Positions 46,932 through 55,476 of a stretch of DNA of 64,000 bases are shown here, one piece after another. Source of the stretch: Thermoplasmata archaeon. Lineage in GTDB: Archaea; Thermoplasmatota; Thermoplasmata; Lutacidiplasmatales; UBA184. The position numbers were made by a program, and so were the translations under genes. The stretch spans positions 62,001-126,000 of the forward strand of contig DAHUYN010000005.1 in NCBI GenBank assembly GCA_027315165.1, given 5' to 3'. How positions within the stretch are numbered: position 1 is the stretch's first letter; each line of letters opens with the position of its first letter. The notes under the pieces were generated by a model that was not told where the DNA came from, made no database searches, and saw only the letters and a list, made by a program, of their open reading frames with translations.

Positions 46932-47354
46932 ATGACCGATACCCCCGAGCAAGCCCAGCTCCGCCAGCACCTCTCCGAGATGCGCCACGCCGCCCGAGGA
47001 CTCGGGACCGACTTCGCCGTCGAGTTCCGGACGCTCGACGACAAGATCACCCGCCTCGGCAACGTGACCGCGAAGGAGCTCAAGTACGACCTCCGCGACA
47101 TCCAGGACGACTTCTCCCGCCTCGGGCACCGCATCGACACCGGGCTCGCCGCCCTCCCCCAGAACCTCAAGGGGGCGGCGACGGCCGCCGGCTCGGCGAT
47201 CGCCGACGGAGCCGTCCGCCTCGGCGGCGCCACGCGCGACGCGTTCGAGACGGCCGGCCACAAGGCGAGCGAGGGCACGAAGAACGCCTTCGCGGCCGCC
47301 GCCGGCGTCAACCGCAAGCCGATCAAGGAGTGGAGCACGCCGGACGACCGGTAG
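46932..47354 (+). CDS. Helical hypothetical protein
   Basis: MTDTPEQAQLRQHLSEMRHAARGLGTDFAVEFRTLDDKITRLGNVTAKELKYDLRDIQDDFSRLGHRIDTGLAAL... Confidence 0.65.
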   Translation: MTDTPEQAQLRQHLSEMRHAARGLGTDFAVEFRTLDDKITRLGNVTAKELKYDLRDIQDDFSRLGHRIDTGLAALPQNLKGAATAAGSAIADGAVRLGGATRDAFETAGHKASEGTKNAFAAAAGVNRKPIKEWSTPDDR

Positions 47355-47442
47355 CGCCACCGAGAGCCGGCCTCTCGGCCGGGCCTCCGACACCGGTGGG
47401 CCGGCCCCTGCTCGACCCGATCGCCGGGCCTCCGCGGCCGGA

Positions 47443-48333
47443 TCATCCGGTCGGAGGCGCGAGGAGCCCCGCGCGTTCGAGCCGCCGTCGCGCGGTCTCG
47501 AGGTAGCTCCGCTCGACCTCGAAGCCGACGAACGGGATCCCGAGCCGGCCGGCGGCGACCGCGGAGGCGCCGATGCCGAGGAACGGGTCGACGGCGAGGC
47601 CGACGCGGTCGACCCCGTGCAGCTTGAGGCACCAGGCCGGGAGCTCCTCGGGGAACGTCGCCGGGTGGGGTCGGTCCGTCGCGCGCCGCCGGATCGTCCC
47701 GTAGGGGAGGAACCAGGTGTTCCCCCGGCAGCGCACGTCGCGGCCCGCCCGGGCCCAGCGTGCGATGTTCGACTTGTCCTGGTAGGCGACCCCGATGGCG
47801 AGCCGGTCGAGCGCGACGTCGCCCGAGCGCGTGAAGTGGAAGACGTACTCGTGGGCGCCGTGGAGGAACCGCTCGGAGCCGACCGGCTTGTAGTGGCCGA
47901 GCGCGAGGTCGTTCGCGAGCCCCGCGGCGCGGCCGGCGTGTGCGCGCTCGATCGCGATCGACTTCACCCAGTGGATCACGTTCTGCAGCTCGAAGCGACG
48001 CCCGACCTCGCGCGCGACGTCCCAGGGCAGCCACGGGTCCTTCGGAGGGCCTCCGACGTTGAGGAAGAACGAGCCCCGGTCCGCGAGGACGGCGTCGACG
48101 GAGGCGGCGACGCGGCCGATCCAGGCGAGGTACTCCGCGCGTGGCCGGTCGTCGTCGTAGCTCTCGTAGCGGACGCGGAGGTTGTACGGCGGCGAGGTGA
48201 CGACGACCCCGACGCTCCGCCGGGCGAGGCGCCGTCGGAGCCCCGCGACGCACTCCTCGAGCCAGAGCGTGAGGCGGCTGCCCGACGGCGTGGCCGCGTC
48301 GAGGAACGGGTCCGTCGCCGCCGTCGGGCTCAC
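47443..48333 (-). CDS. DNA methyltransferase (amino-MTase)
   Basis: VGVVVTSPPYNLRVRYESYDDDRPRAEYLAWI...VGLAVDPFLGIGASAVAAGRLGIPFVGFEVERSYL; GTG start overlaps stop of upstream ATPase gene (GTGA). Confidence 0.88.
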   Translation of the reverse strand: MSPTAATDPFLDAATPSGSRLTLWLEECVAGLRRRLARRSVGVVVTSPPYNLRVRYESYDDDRPRAEYLAWIGRVAASVDAVLADRGSFFLNVGGPPKDPWLPWDVAREVGRRFELQNVIHWVKSIAIERAHAGRAAGLANDLALGHYKPVGSERFLHGAHEYVFHFTRSGDVALDRLAIGVAYQDKSNIARWARAGRDVRCRGNTWFLPYGTIRRRATDRPHPATFPEELPAWCLKLHGVDRVGLAVDPFLGIGASAVAAGRLGIPFVGFEVERSYLETARRRLERAGLLAPPTG

Positions 48334-50057
48334 GCGACCTTGGGGGCCCGGAACCGCTCCATGTCGGCCCGCGCCTCGGCGAGGGCCGCCTGGGGCTCCT
48401 TGATGTAGAAGGCGACGAGCCGGCCCACGTCGCGGTGGGTGAACGGGTGCTGCCGCGTCGCCTGCGACTCTTTCCACTTCATGTACTCGAGCATCTCGAC
48501 GCGGTTGTGGACCTCCCGCTCCATGTCGCGCATCGTGAGGTTCTTCATGATCGCGACGCGCTCGTAGATGTAGGAGTGGCCCGAGAAGAGGAACGTGTCG
48601 TCGCCCGGGTTCCACGAGTAGACCGAGTTCGTGATGAGCTCGTTCGTCTCGGGGTCGAGGCCGACGATCTCCGTGAGCGAGGAGACGCGCCGCGTCATCT
48701 TCGTCCCGACCTTGACCTGCCGCTGGAGCAGCACGAGGTTGAGCGCGCTCACGAGCGAGCGCGGGAGGCTGATCGGCGGGTTCTCCATCCGGTGGACCAT
48801 CGCGCTGACCGACTCGGCGTGGAAGGTCGTGTAGCACGTCTTCCCGGTCGCCATCGCCTGGAAGACGATGAACGCCTCGGCCCCACGCACCTCGCCGACC
48901 ATCAGGTACTGGGGGCGCTGCCGGAGCGCCGCGGCCAGGAGGTCGAACATGTCGATCTCCCCCGGGGCCTTGCCGGAGACGACGTTCTTGGCGCCGAACC
49001 CCGCCCGCGTGAGCGACGGGACCCAGTTCTCGTGGGGGAGGTTCAGCTCCCGCGTGTCCTCGATCGAGACGATCTTCATCTGGGGCGGGATGAACAGCAG
49101 CGTCGCGTTGAGGGTCGTCGTCTTCCCCGACGCCGTCCCGCCGCAGACCATCATCGACTGGCCCGTCTCGATGGCGATCCAGAGGTACGCCATCATCTCG
49201 GGGCTCATCGTCTTGAACTTGAGGAGGTCCACGGGCGTGAACGGGTTGTCGCGGAACCGCCGGATCGTGAACGAGCTGCCGCGCTTGGTGACGTGCGTCC
49301 CGAGGGTCGCCTGCAGACGAGAGCCGTCCGGGATCGTCGCGTCGAGCATCGGGCTCGCCACGGAGATGTGCTTGCCCGAGCGCTGCGCGAGCCAGACGAC
49401 GTAGTCGTCGACCTCCTTCGCGCTCGTGAACTTCAGGTTCGAGCGGATCGAGCCGTACTTGCGGTGGTAGATGTACAGCGGGATGCCGACCCCGTCGCAC
49501 GAGATGTCCTCGACCTCGCTGTCGGTCATCGGCACGTCGACGACCCCGTAGCCGATGAAGTCCCGCTCGAGGTAGTACAAGATCCGCCCCTTCGTCGTCG
49601 GGCTCGGGGAGAGCTCCCAGGCCTGGAGCTGCTCGTCGACCATCCGGCGCAGCTCGTGCCGCCGCGTCTCGGGGTCGGTGTCGGCGAGAGGCTCGAACCG
49701 GTCGATGAGGACCCCCCGCAGCCGCTCGAGGAGCTCGGACTCGATCGCGGAGAGCGGCGGCTCGATCACCTCGTAGAGGTGCTCGTTCCGCGCGTTCTGG
49801 TAGGTGACCCGGACGAAGGAGAATCCCTCGCGGATCGGGGCGATCTCGAGCTGGGTCATCTGCGGGTCGGTGATCGGGGGGATCGGCGTCGCGGGTCCCT
49901 CGCTCCCCTGGCCCGAGACCCCGAGCCGGGCCAGCTTGATCGCCCGCGGGTCGTGGGTCCCCTTGCGCAGGGCCGCGCCGACGCGCAGCCACGGCGAGAA
50001 GATGTGGCGCTCGCCCCGTCTCGAGACCTCGGTCGCCTCCTCAGGTGTCGTCGCCAT
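48330..50057 (-). CDS. GspE/FlaI/TadA-type secretion ATPase, copy 1
   Basis: SMMVCGGTASGKTTTLNATLLFIPPQMKIVSIEDTRELNLPHENWVPSLTR...DLLAAALRQRPQYLMVGEVRGAEAFIVFQAMATGKTCYTTFHAES. Confidence 0.94.
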   Translation of the reverse strand: MATTPEEATEVSRRGERHIFSPWLRVGAALRKGTHDPRAIKLARLGVSGQGSEGPATPIPPITDPQMTQLEIAPIREGFSFVRVTYQNARNEHLYEVIEPPLSAIESELLERLRGVLIDRFEPLADTDPETRRHELRRMVDEQLQAWELSPSPTTKGRILYYLERDFIGYGVVDVPMTDSEVEDISCDGVGIPLYIYHRKYGSIRSNLKFTSAKEVDDYVVWLAQRSGKHISVASPMLDATIPDGSRLQATLGTHVTKRGSSFTIRRFRDNPFTPVDLLKFKTMSPEMMAYLWIAIETGQSMMVCGGTASGKTTTLNATLLFIPPQMKIVSIEDTRELNLPHENWVPSLTRAGFGAKNVVSGKAPGEIDMFDLLAAALRQRPQYLMVGEVRGAEAFIVFQAMATGKTCYTTFHAESVSAMVHRMENPPISLPRSLVSALNLVLLQRQVKVGTKMTRRVSSLTEIVGLDPETNELITNSVYSWNPGDDTFLFSGHSYIYERVAIMKNLTMRDMEREVHNRVEMLEYMKWKESQATRQHPFTHRDVGRLVAFYIKEPQAALAEARADMERFRAPKVA

Positions 50058-50065
50058 CGTCCCCT

Positions 50066-51028
50066 CTAGCCCAGGAGCGGAACGGCGAACCGCATGAACG
50101 CCCATCCGACCACGAGCATGACCGTCGCGTGCTGGAGCCCCTCGGCGATCTTCCCGTTGAACAGGACCCCCGCCATGATCCCGTCCCCGACGGCGTGCAC
50201 GATGACCGCGACCATGAAGGCGAGGAAGAGGACGGGGACGTACTGGAACGAGAGGCTCACGGCCCCCGAGCCCGCGAGGCTCGAGGAGGCGATCCCCTGC
50301 CCCGCCGTCACCATCTGCGGCAGGAACACCGCCGCCATGATGTAGATCGTGACGAGGAAGACGAAGAACGAGATGTAGATGACCGTCACGTAGGTCAGCA
50401 TCGAGTTCTTCCGCTCCTCGCCCGCGAACTGGACCTCGCGCGTGTCGTGGGCGACCATCGTGAGGACGTCGGCGACGTTGCCGCCCGCCTCGTTCGCGCG
50501 CGTGATGATCGAGACGACGCGGCGCACGAGGGGCGTCGGGACGCGCTCTTCGAAGAGCCGGAGCGCCGTCGCGACCGGGACGCCCCACTCGAGCTGGCTC
50601 GCCATCTTCTTGATCTCCTCGGTGAGGAGGCCGTAGCGGCCGCGGCTCGCGACCACGATGGCGTCCGGGAGCGTCATGCCGAACCGGCCCGCCTCGGCGA
50701 CGTCGCGCAGGAAGTCGGGCAACCGCTTCTCGATCGCGGCGATCCGCCGGAGCTTCGCGCTCATGACGATGCCGTAGGGGCCGATCAGCGCGACGAGCCC
50801 GAGCACGAAGAAGTCGAGCGCCGGGTTGGTGCCGCTCCCCTCGCCGGGCCGCACCTCGAGGTCGATGGACCCGATCGCGTTGAGGACCCCGAGGACGACG
50901 AGGACCGCCGCGACGGCGGCGCCGGCCAGGAGGACGAGGGTCTCGCGAGAGAGCCCCTTCTCCTCGGTCTTCGCGCCGACGCGCGAGGTGAGGACGCGCT
51001 TCGCAGCCGAGCTCGAGACCGCCGCCAT
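50066..51028 (-). CDS. TadB/C-FlaJ-like secretion membrane protein, copy 1
   Basis: KRLPDFLRDVAEAGRFGMTLPDAIVVASRGRYGLLTEEIKKMASQLEWGVPVATALRLFEERV...NEAGGNVADVL. Confidence 0.88.
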   Translation of the reverse strand: MAAVSSSAAKRVLTSRVGAKTEEKGLSRETLVLLAGAAVAAVLVVLGVLNAIGSIDLEVRPGEGSGTNPALDFFVLGLVALIGPYGIVMSAKLRRIAAIEKRLPDFLRDVAEAGRFGMTLPDAIVVASRGRYGLLTEEIKKMASQLEWGVPVATALRLFEERVPTPLVRRVVSIITRANEAGGNVADVLTMVAHDTREVQFAGEERKNSMLTYVTVIYISFFVFLVTIYIMAAVFLPQMVTAGQGIASSSLAGSGAVSLSFQYVPVLFLAFMVAVIVHAVGDGIMAGVLFNGKIAEGLQHATVMLVVGWAFMRFAVPLLG

Positions 51029-51993
51029 CACAGCTCCTGGGCCATCGTCCACATGAAGTAGATGAACGCGAACTGGGAGAGCGGGATCATCGCGCCGACG
51101 ATCCCCCAGAGGACGTTGATCATGAACTGGCCGCCCCCGCCGATGATCGCGAAGATCGCGATGATGATCACGAGGAACAGGGGGAACGCGACGACGACGG
51201 TGACGAACGTCTCCGCCATCAGCCCCATCGTCTCGACGCGCTTCTGGCGGTCGAGCTTGTTCTCGCGCTCGTACTGCTCGGCCTTGACGAGGAAGTAGGG
51301 CTTGAGGAGCCCGCCCGAGGTCGCCGTCGTGACGACGCCCTGGAGGAAGTCCTGGAACCGCTTGGACGGCGTGCGCGTCGCGCCCGTCTTGATCGCCGTG
51401 AGGATATCGACGCCGAGGAGCTCGGTGTCGCGGGTGATCCAGGCCGCCTCCTCGGCGACCTGGCCGTAGACGTCCTGCCGCGCGAGCTCCTTGAAGATCT
51501 GGTCGACGTTGACGTCGGCCGAGGCCATCGCGCTCACGAAGCTCATCGCGGGCGAGATCCGCTGGTCGATCAGCTTGCCCCGGGTCTTCGCCGTCGACCC
51601 CGGCAGGGCGCCGAGGACGACGAACGTCGCGGGGATCCCGCCGACGGGGAGGAGCACGCCGACCACGAGCCCGGTCATCTCCGACCCGCTGAGCGCGAGG
51701 AGGAACCCGAGGACGAGGCCCGCGGCGACGAGCCCGACCCCGACGAGGAGCGTCGCGCCGTAGACGAAGGCGAGGTACTCGTCGGCGCGGATCCGGAGGT
51801 GGGCCTTGAGGAGGTTCTCCTCGAGCACGGGGTCGGTCGCCTTCCGGGAGACGCGGTCGCGGAACATCCGCCACGACCAGCGCTGGAGAGGGGTGAGCGA
51901 CGAGTGCGTCGGCTGCGCGCCCTTCTTCACGCGGATGGGGCGCACCTCCTCCAACGGCGCGGGGCGGGCCTTCGAGACGGTCGCCGTCGCCAT
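51028..51993 (-). CDS. TadB/C-FlaJ-like secretion membrane protein, copy 2
   Basis: ISPAMSFVSAMASADVNVDQIFKELARQDVYGQVAEEAAWITRDTELLGVDILTAIKTGATRTPSKRFQDFLQGVVTTATSGG. Confidence 0.88.
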   Translation of the reverse strand: MATATVSKARPAPLEEVRPIRVKKGAQPTHSSLTPLQRWSWRMFRDRVSRKATDPVLEENLLKAHLRIRADEYLAFVYGATLLVGVGLVAAGLVLGFLLALSGSEMTGLVVGVLLPVGGIPATFVVLGALPGSTAKTRGKLIDQRISPAMSFVSAMASADVNVDQIFKELARQDVYGQVAEEAAWITRDTELLGVDILTAIKTGATRTPSKRFQDFLQGVVTTATSGGLLKPYFLVKAEQYERENKLDRQKRVETMGLMAETFVTVVVAFPLFLVIIIAIFAIIGGGGQFMINVLWGIVGAMIPLSQFAFIYFMWTMAQEL

Positions 51994-53664
51994 CTACGAC
52001 TCCTCCCCGCCCGACGTCGCGGTCGGCACCTCGGGGGCGCCGATGCGCCGAAGCACCTCGGTCGGGTCCTTGTAGTAGCCCGAGACGAGCCGCCAGAGCT
52101 GGCGGTGGTCGTTGATCCGGTTCGCGACGAGGTAGTGGATCACCGCGCACCGGCGCTGGAACTCCGTCTCCATCTCGTCGTGGGTGTAGTTGCGGACCTC
52201 CATGATCTTGTCAAAGAGGAACGAGTGGCCCTTGAACGTGAACTTGTCCGAGGCCGCCTCCCACTCGTAGACGGTGTTCGTGATCAGCTCGTTCGTCTCG
52301 GGCTCGAACCCGACGATCTCGAGGACCTGCTTGAGGCGCCGGACGACGCCCTTCTCGGTGCGGGCCTGGACCTGGATGATCACCTCGTTCAGCGCGGAGA
52401 GGAGGATCCGGGGCGTGTTGATCGGCGGGTTCTCCAAGCGGTTGACCATCGACTTCACGCTGTCGGCGTGCATGGTCGAGTAGGTCGTGTGGCCCGTCGC
52501 CATCGCCTGGAACATCGTGTAGGTCTCCTTGCCGCGGACCTCGCCGACGATGATGTAGTTCGGCCGCTGCCGCAGGGCGGCGCGCACGAGGTCGAACATG
52601 TCGACCTCGCCGGCGGCCTTCCCGTCGGGCCCGCGGTCGCCCGTCCCGCTCCGGGTGGCGCCCGGGATCCAGTTCTCGTGGGGGAGGTTCACCTCGCGCG
52701 TGTCCTCGATCGAGACGATCTTGGCCGTCGGCGGGATGAACAGCGCGATCGCATTGAGCGTGCTCGTCTTGCCCGCCGCGGGTCCGCCGCAGATGATGAG
52801 CGACTCCCCCTGCTCGGCGGCGAGCCAGAAGTAGGCGATCATCTCCTCGGAGGCGCTCCCCGTGAGGACGAGGTCGACGGGCGTGAACGGCTTCTCTTTG
52901 AAGCGACGGATCGTGAAGCTCGCGCCGCGCGTCGTGATCTCCCTCGCGTACGTCGCCTGGACGCGGTGTCCCTCGGGGGTCGTCCCGTCGAGGATCGGCG
53001 CCGAGACGCTGACGGCCTTCCCGCACCGCTGGCCGAGCGAGACGATGAACGAGTTGAGCGACTCCTCGTCGTCGAACTGGACGTTCGTCCGGATCGACTC
53101 GTACGTTCCGTGGAAGACGAACAGCGGGACCCCGACGCCGTCGCACGAGATGTCCTCGACCTTCGGGTCAAGGATCATCGCGTCGATCGGCCCGTAGCCG
53201 ACGTAGTCGCGCTGGATGTAGTAGATCACCCGCTCGGTCGAGAGCGGGCTCAGCGCGATCTGGCGGGTGCGCAGGTACTCCTCGACCTCGCCGCGCAGGT
53301 ACGTCCGCTTGTCGGAGGCGGAGAGGTTCGAGACCTCGCTCCCCATGATCCGCGACAGGGTCGACTTGAGGTGCTCGACGACCTCGCGCTCGTGGCGCGA
53401 GAGCTGGGGCTCGATCACCTCGTAGAGGTGCTCCTTCTTCTTGTCGTGGTAGCTCACGCGGGCGTAGGAGTACGGGGTGTTGACGCCCGAGACCTCCAGC
53501 TCGCGCATCTCGGCGTCCGCGAGCGGGGGCATCGCGGTGATGAACGTCCCGGGCAGGTCGGCCGTCCCGGCGTCCTCGGAATAGCGGGCCTTTGCGGGGG
53601 CGAGCGGGTTCGCCTCGCCGGCGGGGGCGCGAGGGATCTTGACGCGGACCGTCGAGGCGCTCAT
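51994..53664 (-). CDS. GspE/FlaI/TadA-type secretion ATPase, copy 2
   Basis: SLIICGGPAAGKTSTLNAIALFIPPTAKIVSIEDTREVNLPHENWIPGATR...DLVRAALRQRPNYIIVGEVRGKETYTMFQAMATGHTTYSTMHADS. Confidence 0.94.
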   Translation of the reverse strand: MSASTVRVKIPRAPAGEANPLAPAKARYSEDAGTADLPGTFITAMPPLADAEMRELEVSGVNTPYSYARVSYHDKKKEHLYEVIEPQLSRHEREVVEHLKSTLSRIMGSEVSNLSASDKRTYLRGEVEEYLRTRQIALSPLSTERVIYYIQRDYVGYGPIDAMILDPKVEDISCDGVGVPLFVFHGTYESIRTNVQFDDEESLNSFIVSLGQRCGKAVSVSAPILDGTTPEGHRVQATYAREITTRGASFTIRRFKEKPFTPVDLVLTGSASEEMIAYFWLAAEQGESLIICGGPAAGKTSTLNAIALFIPPTAKIVSIEDTREVNLPHENWIPGATRSGTGDRGPDGKAAGEVDMFDLVRAALRQRPNYIIVGEVRGKETYTMFQAMATGHTTYSTMHADSVKSMVNRLENPPINTPRILLSALNEVIIQVQARTEKGVVRRLKQVLEIVGFEPETNELITNTVYEWEAASDKFTFKGHSFLFDKIMEVRNYTHDEMETEFQRRCAVIHYLVANRINDHRQLWRLVSGYYKDPTEVLRRIGAPEVPTATSGGEES

Positions 53665-53665
53665 C

Positions 53666-54589
53666 CTACTCGACCCCCACGCCCGCCACGATCGAGACCT
53701 CGGCGACGAGGAGCGTGAAGGAGGTGAGCCCTGTGTAGCTCACCCGAACGACGGAGGCGGCGCTGCCCGTCGAGCACGCCGAGGGGGAGATCGCCGCGTG
53801 GCCGCCGAGCCCGGCGGTGGCGAACTGGCCCGAGAGGAACGCCATCCAGGCGCAGGAGTAGTGGGTCCCGAGGACGAACGACGCGGAGAGCCCTCCCGCG
53901 CTCGCGTTGCTCTGGAACGTCTGGGCGAACAGGAAGTGCGAGTAGACCTCCTGCGAGCCGGTCGAGACGATCTGGGTCGCGTTGCCGAGGAGCTGGAGAA
54001 GCTCCATCGTCACCGAGACCTGGCTGCCCGTGACGTTGAGGGAGAGGGCGGGCGGGTACATCACGAGCTGCTGGGTAGACGACTGGCTCTGGACGACGGC
54101 GTCGTCCTCGAAGGAGAAGTACTGGGGCGTGTAGTAGCGGTTGGGCAGCGTCATCGTGAGCGCGCCCAGCGAGAAGTTCTGGTAGAACGAGGGGCTTCCG
54201 CCAGGACCGGGGGTCATCGAGACGTTGGCGAAGATCCCCGTGCTCCGCGGCACGAAGTTGAGGACACCCGCGGTCGGCTGGGCCAGCACGGGAACGGCGT
54301 CGGAGCTCATCGTGAAGGGCGTCGCGTAGACCGGGGGGCCTCGAAGCACCGTCTGCAGGTCGATGTTCGACTTCAGGTCGGCGAAGGAGGTCTGGGTCTG
54401 CGCCGTGAACTGGGACTCGTTGTCGGTCATCCAGAGCGGGAGGTACTGCTCGAGGAAGATCCCGAACAGCGAGAGGAAGACGAGGAGCGAGAGGAGCGTG
54501 CCGACGACCGAGACGACCGCGCGGCGGTTCCCCCGCCAGGAGCGGCCGCGACGTCGCCGCCGGGACCCTCGGGTACAGAATTCTGCCAT
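53666..54589 (-). CDS. Pilin/FlaG-like membrane-anchored extracellular protein
   Basis: RRAVVSVVGTLLSLLVFLSLFGIFLEQYLPLWMTDNESQF near N-terminus; large Ser/Thr/Asn-rich ectodomain; first gene of the secretion operon. Confidence 0.7.
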   Translation of the reverse strand: MAEFCTRGSRRRRRGRSWRGNRRAVVSVVGTLLSLLVFLSLFGIFLEQYLPLWMTDNESQFTAQTQTSFADLKSNIDLQTVLRGPPVYATPFTMSSDAVPVLAQPTAGVLNFVPRSTGIFANVSMTPGPGGSPSFYQNFSLGALTMTLPNRYYTPQYFSFEDDAVVQSQSSTQQLVMYPPALSLNVTGSQVSVTMELLQLLGNATQIVSTGSQEVYSHFLFAQTFQSNASAGGLSASFVLGTHYSCAWMAFLSGQFATAGLGGHAAISPSACSTGSAASVVRVSYTGLTSFTLLVAEVSIVAGVGVE

Positions 54590-54642
54590 GCCGCGACCGA
54601 CCCCGGGGCTTGCGGCCCTGGGCAGAGAAATTAGCCGACTTC

Positions 54643-54653
54643 CAGTATAAATA
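54643..54653 (-). promoter_or_regulatory. TATA-box-like promoter of secretion operon
   Basis: agtataaatac on plus; tttatac on minus, about 55-60 bp before ATG 54589. Confidence 0.45.
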
Positions 54654-54797
54654 CGTAGGCTGCCGAGGGGCGCCCACGCCTCTCCGGCGACCTCCCGGCC
54701 GCGTTGTGGGGGCCTCGGTCGGCGCGCCCCGGAACGGAGGAAAGGCCGGTGCGGGTCTGACGGAATCCTTTTCCCGCGGGACGGTGCTCGGGGGCCG

Positions 54798-55286
54798 ATG
54801 GTCCTCCAGGAGCTGGCCCTCGAGCTCCCGAACCGACCGGGGGCCCTCGCCGGCGTCGCCCGGATCCTCACGAAGGAGCGGATCAACGTCGCCGCCCTCT
54901 CCGTCGACTCGACCGCCCGCCGCGGCCACGTCCGGCTCGTGGCGAGCGATACGACCCGGGCGCGGGCGCTCCTGCAGGAGGCCGGGTTCCGCGTCGAGAC
55001 CCACGAGCTCATCGCCGTCCGGCTCGAGGACCGGTCCGGAAGCTTCCTCCAGGTCCTCGAGGCGCTCGCTCGAGAGAAGGTCAACGTCACGTCCGTCGCG
55101 ATCCTCGTCGTCCGCGAGGGGGCCCAGAGCCTCGTCGCGCTCACCTCGGACGACCTGCCCCGCGCCCGCCAGGTGCTTCGACAGGGCGGCTTCATCTCCG
55201 AGTCGGCCGAGCGGCTCGTCAGCAACAAGGACCTCCTCGCCGCGGCGCCGACGATCCCGTCCGAGACGGTCGGGCTTCTCCTGTAG
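54798..55286 (+). CDS. Tandem ACT-domain protein
   Basis: ELALELPNRPGALAGVARILTKERINVAALSVDS... and LIAVRLEDRSGSFLQVLEALAREKVNVTSVAILV. Confidence 0.88.
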   Translation: MVLQELALELPNRPGALAGVARILTKERINVAALSVDSTARRGHVRLVASDTTRARALLQEAGFRVETHELIAVRLEDRSGSFLQVLEALAREKVNVTSVAILVVREGAQSLVALTSDDLPRARQVLRQGGFISESAERLVSNKDLLAAAPTIPSETVGLLL

Positions 55287-55332
55287 GGCCGGCCACAACG
55301 CTATTGAATCCGGCCCCCTCCCCCCGGCTCGC

Positions 55333-55404
55333 GCGGTTGTGGTCTAGCGGTTAGGACGGTAGCTTCCCAAGCTACCTACTCGGGTTCGAATCCCGACAAC
55401 CGCA
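55333..55404 (+). tRNA. tRNA-Gly(CCC)
   Basis: GCGGTTGTGGTCTAGCGGTTAGGACGGTAGCTTCCCAAGCTACCTACTCGGGTTCGAATCCCGACAACCGC-A. Confidence 0.95.
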
Positions 55405-55476
55405 TCGTCGAGCCGGCGGGGGCTCGCCCCCGGGGGGGTCGACCGGGTCCCCGGTCCGCCCGAGCGGGCCGGCCCC

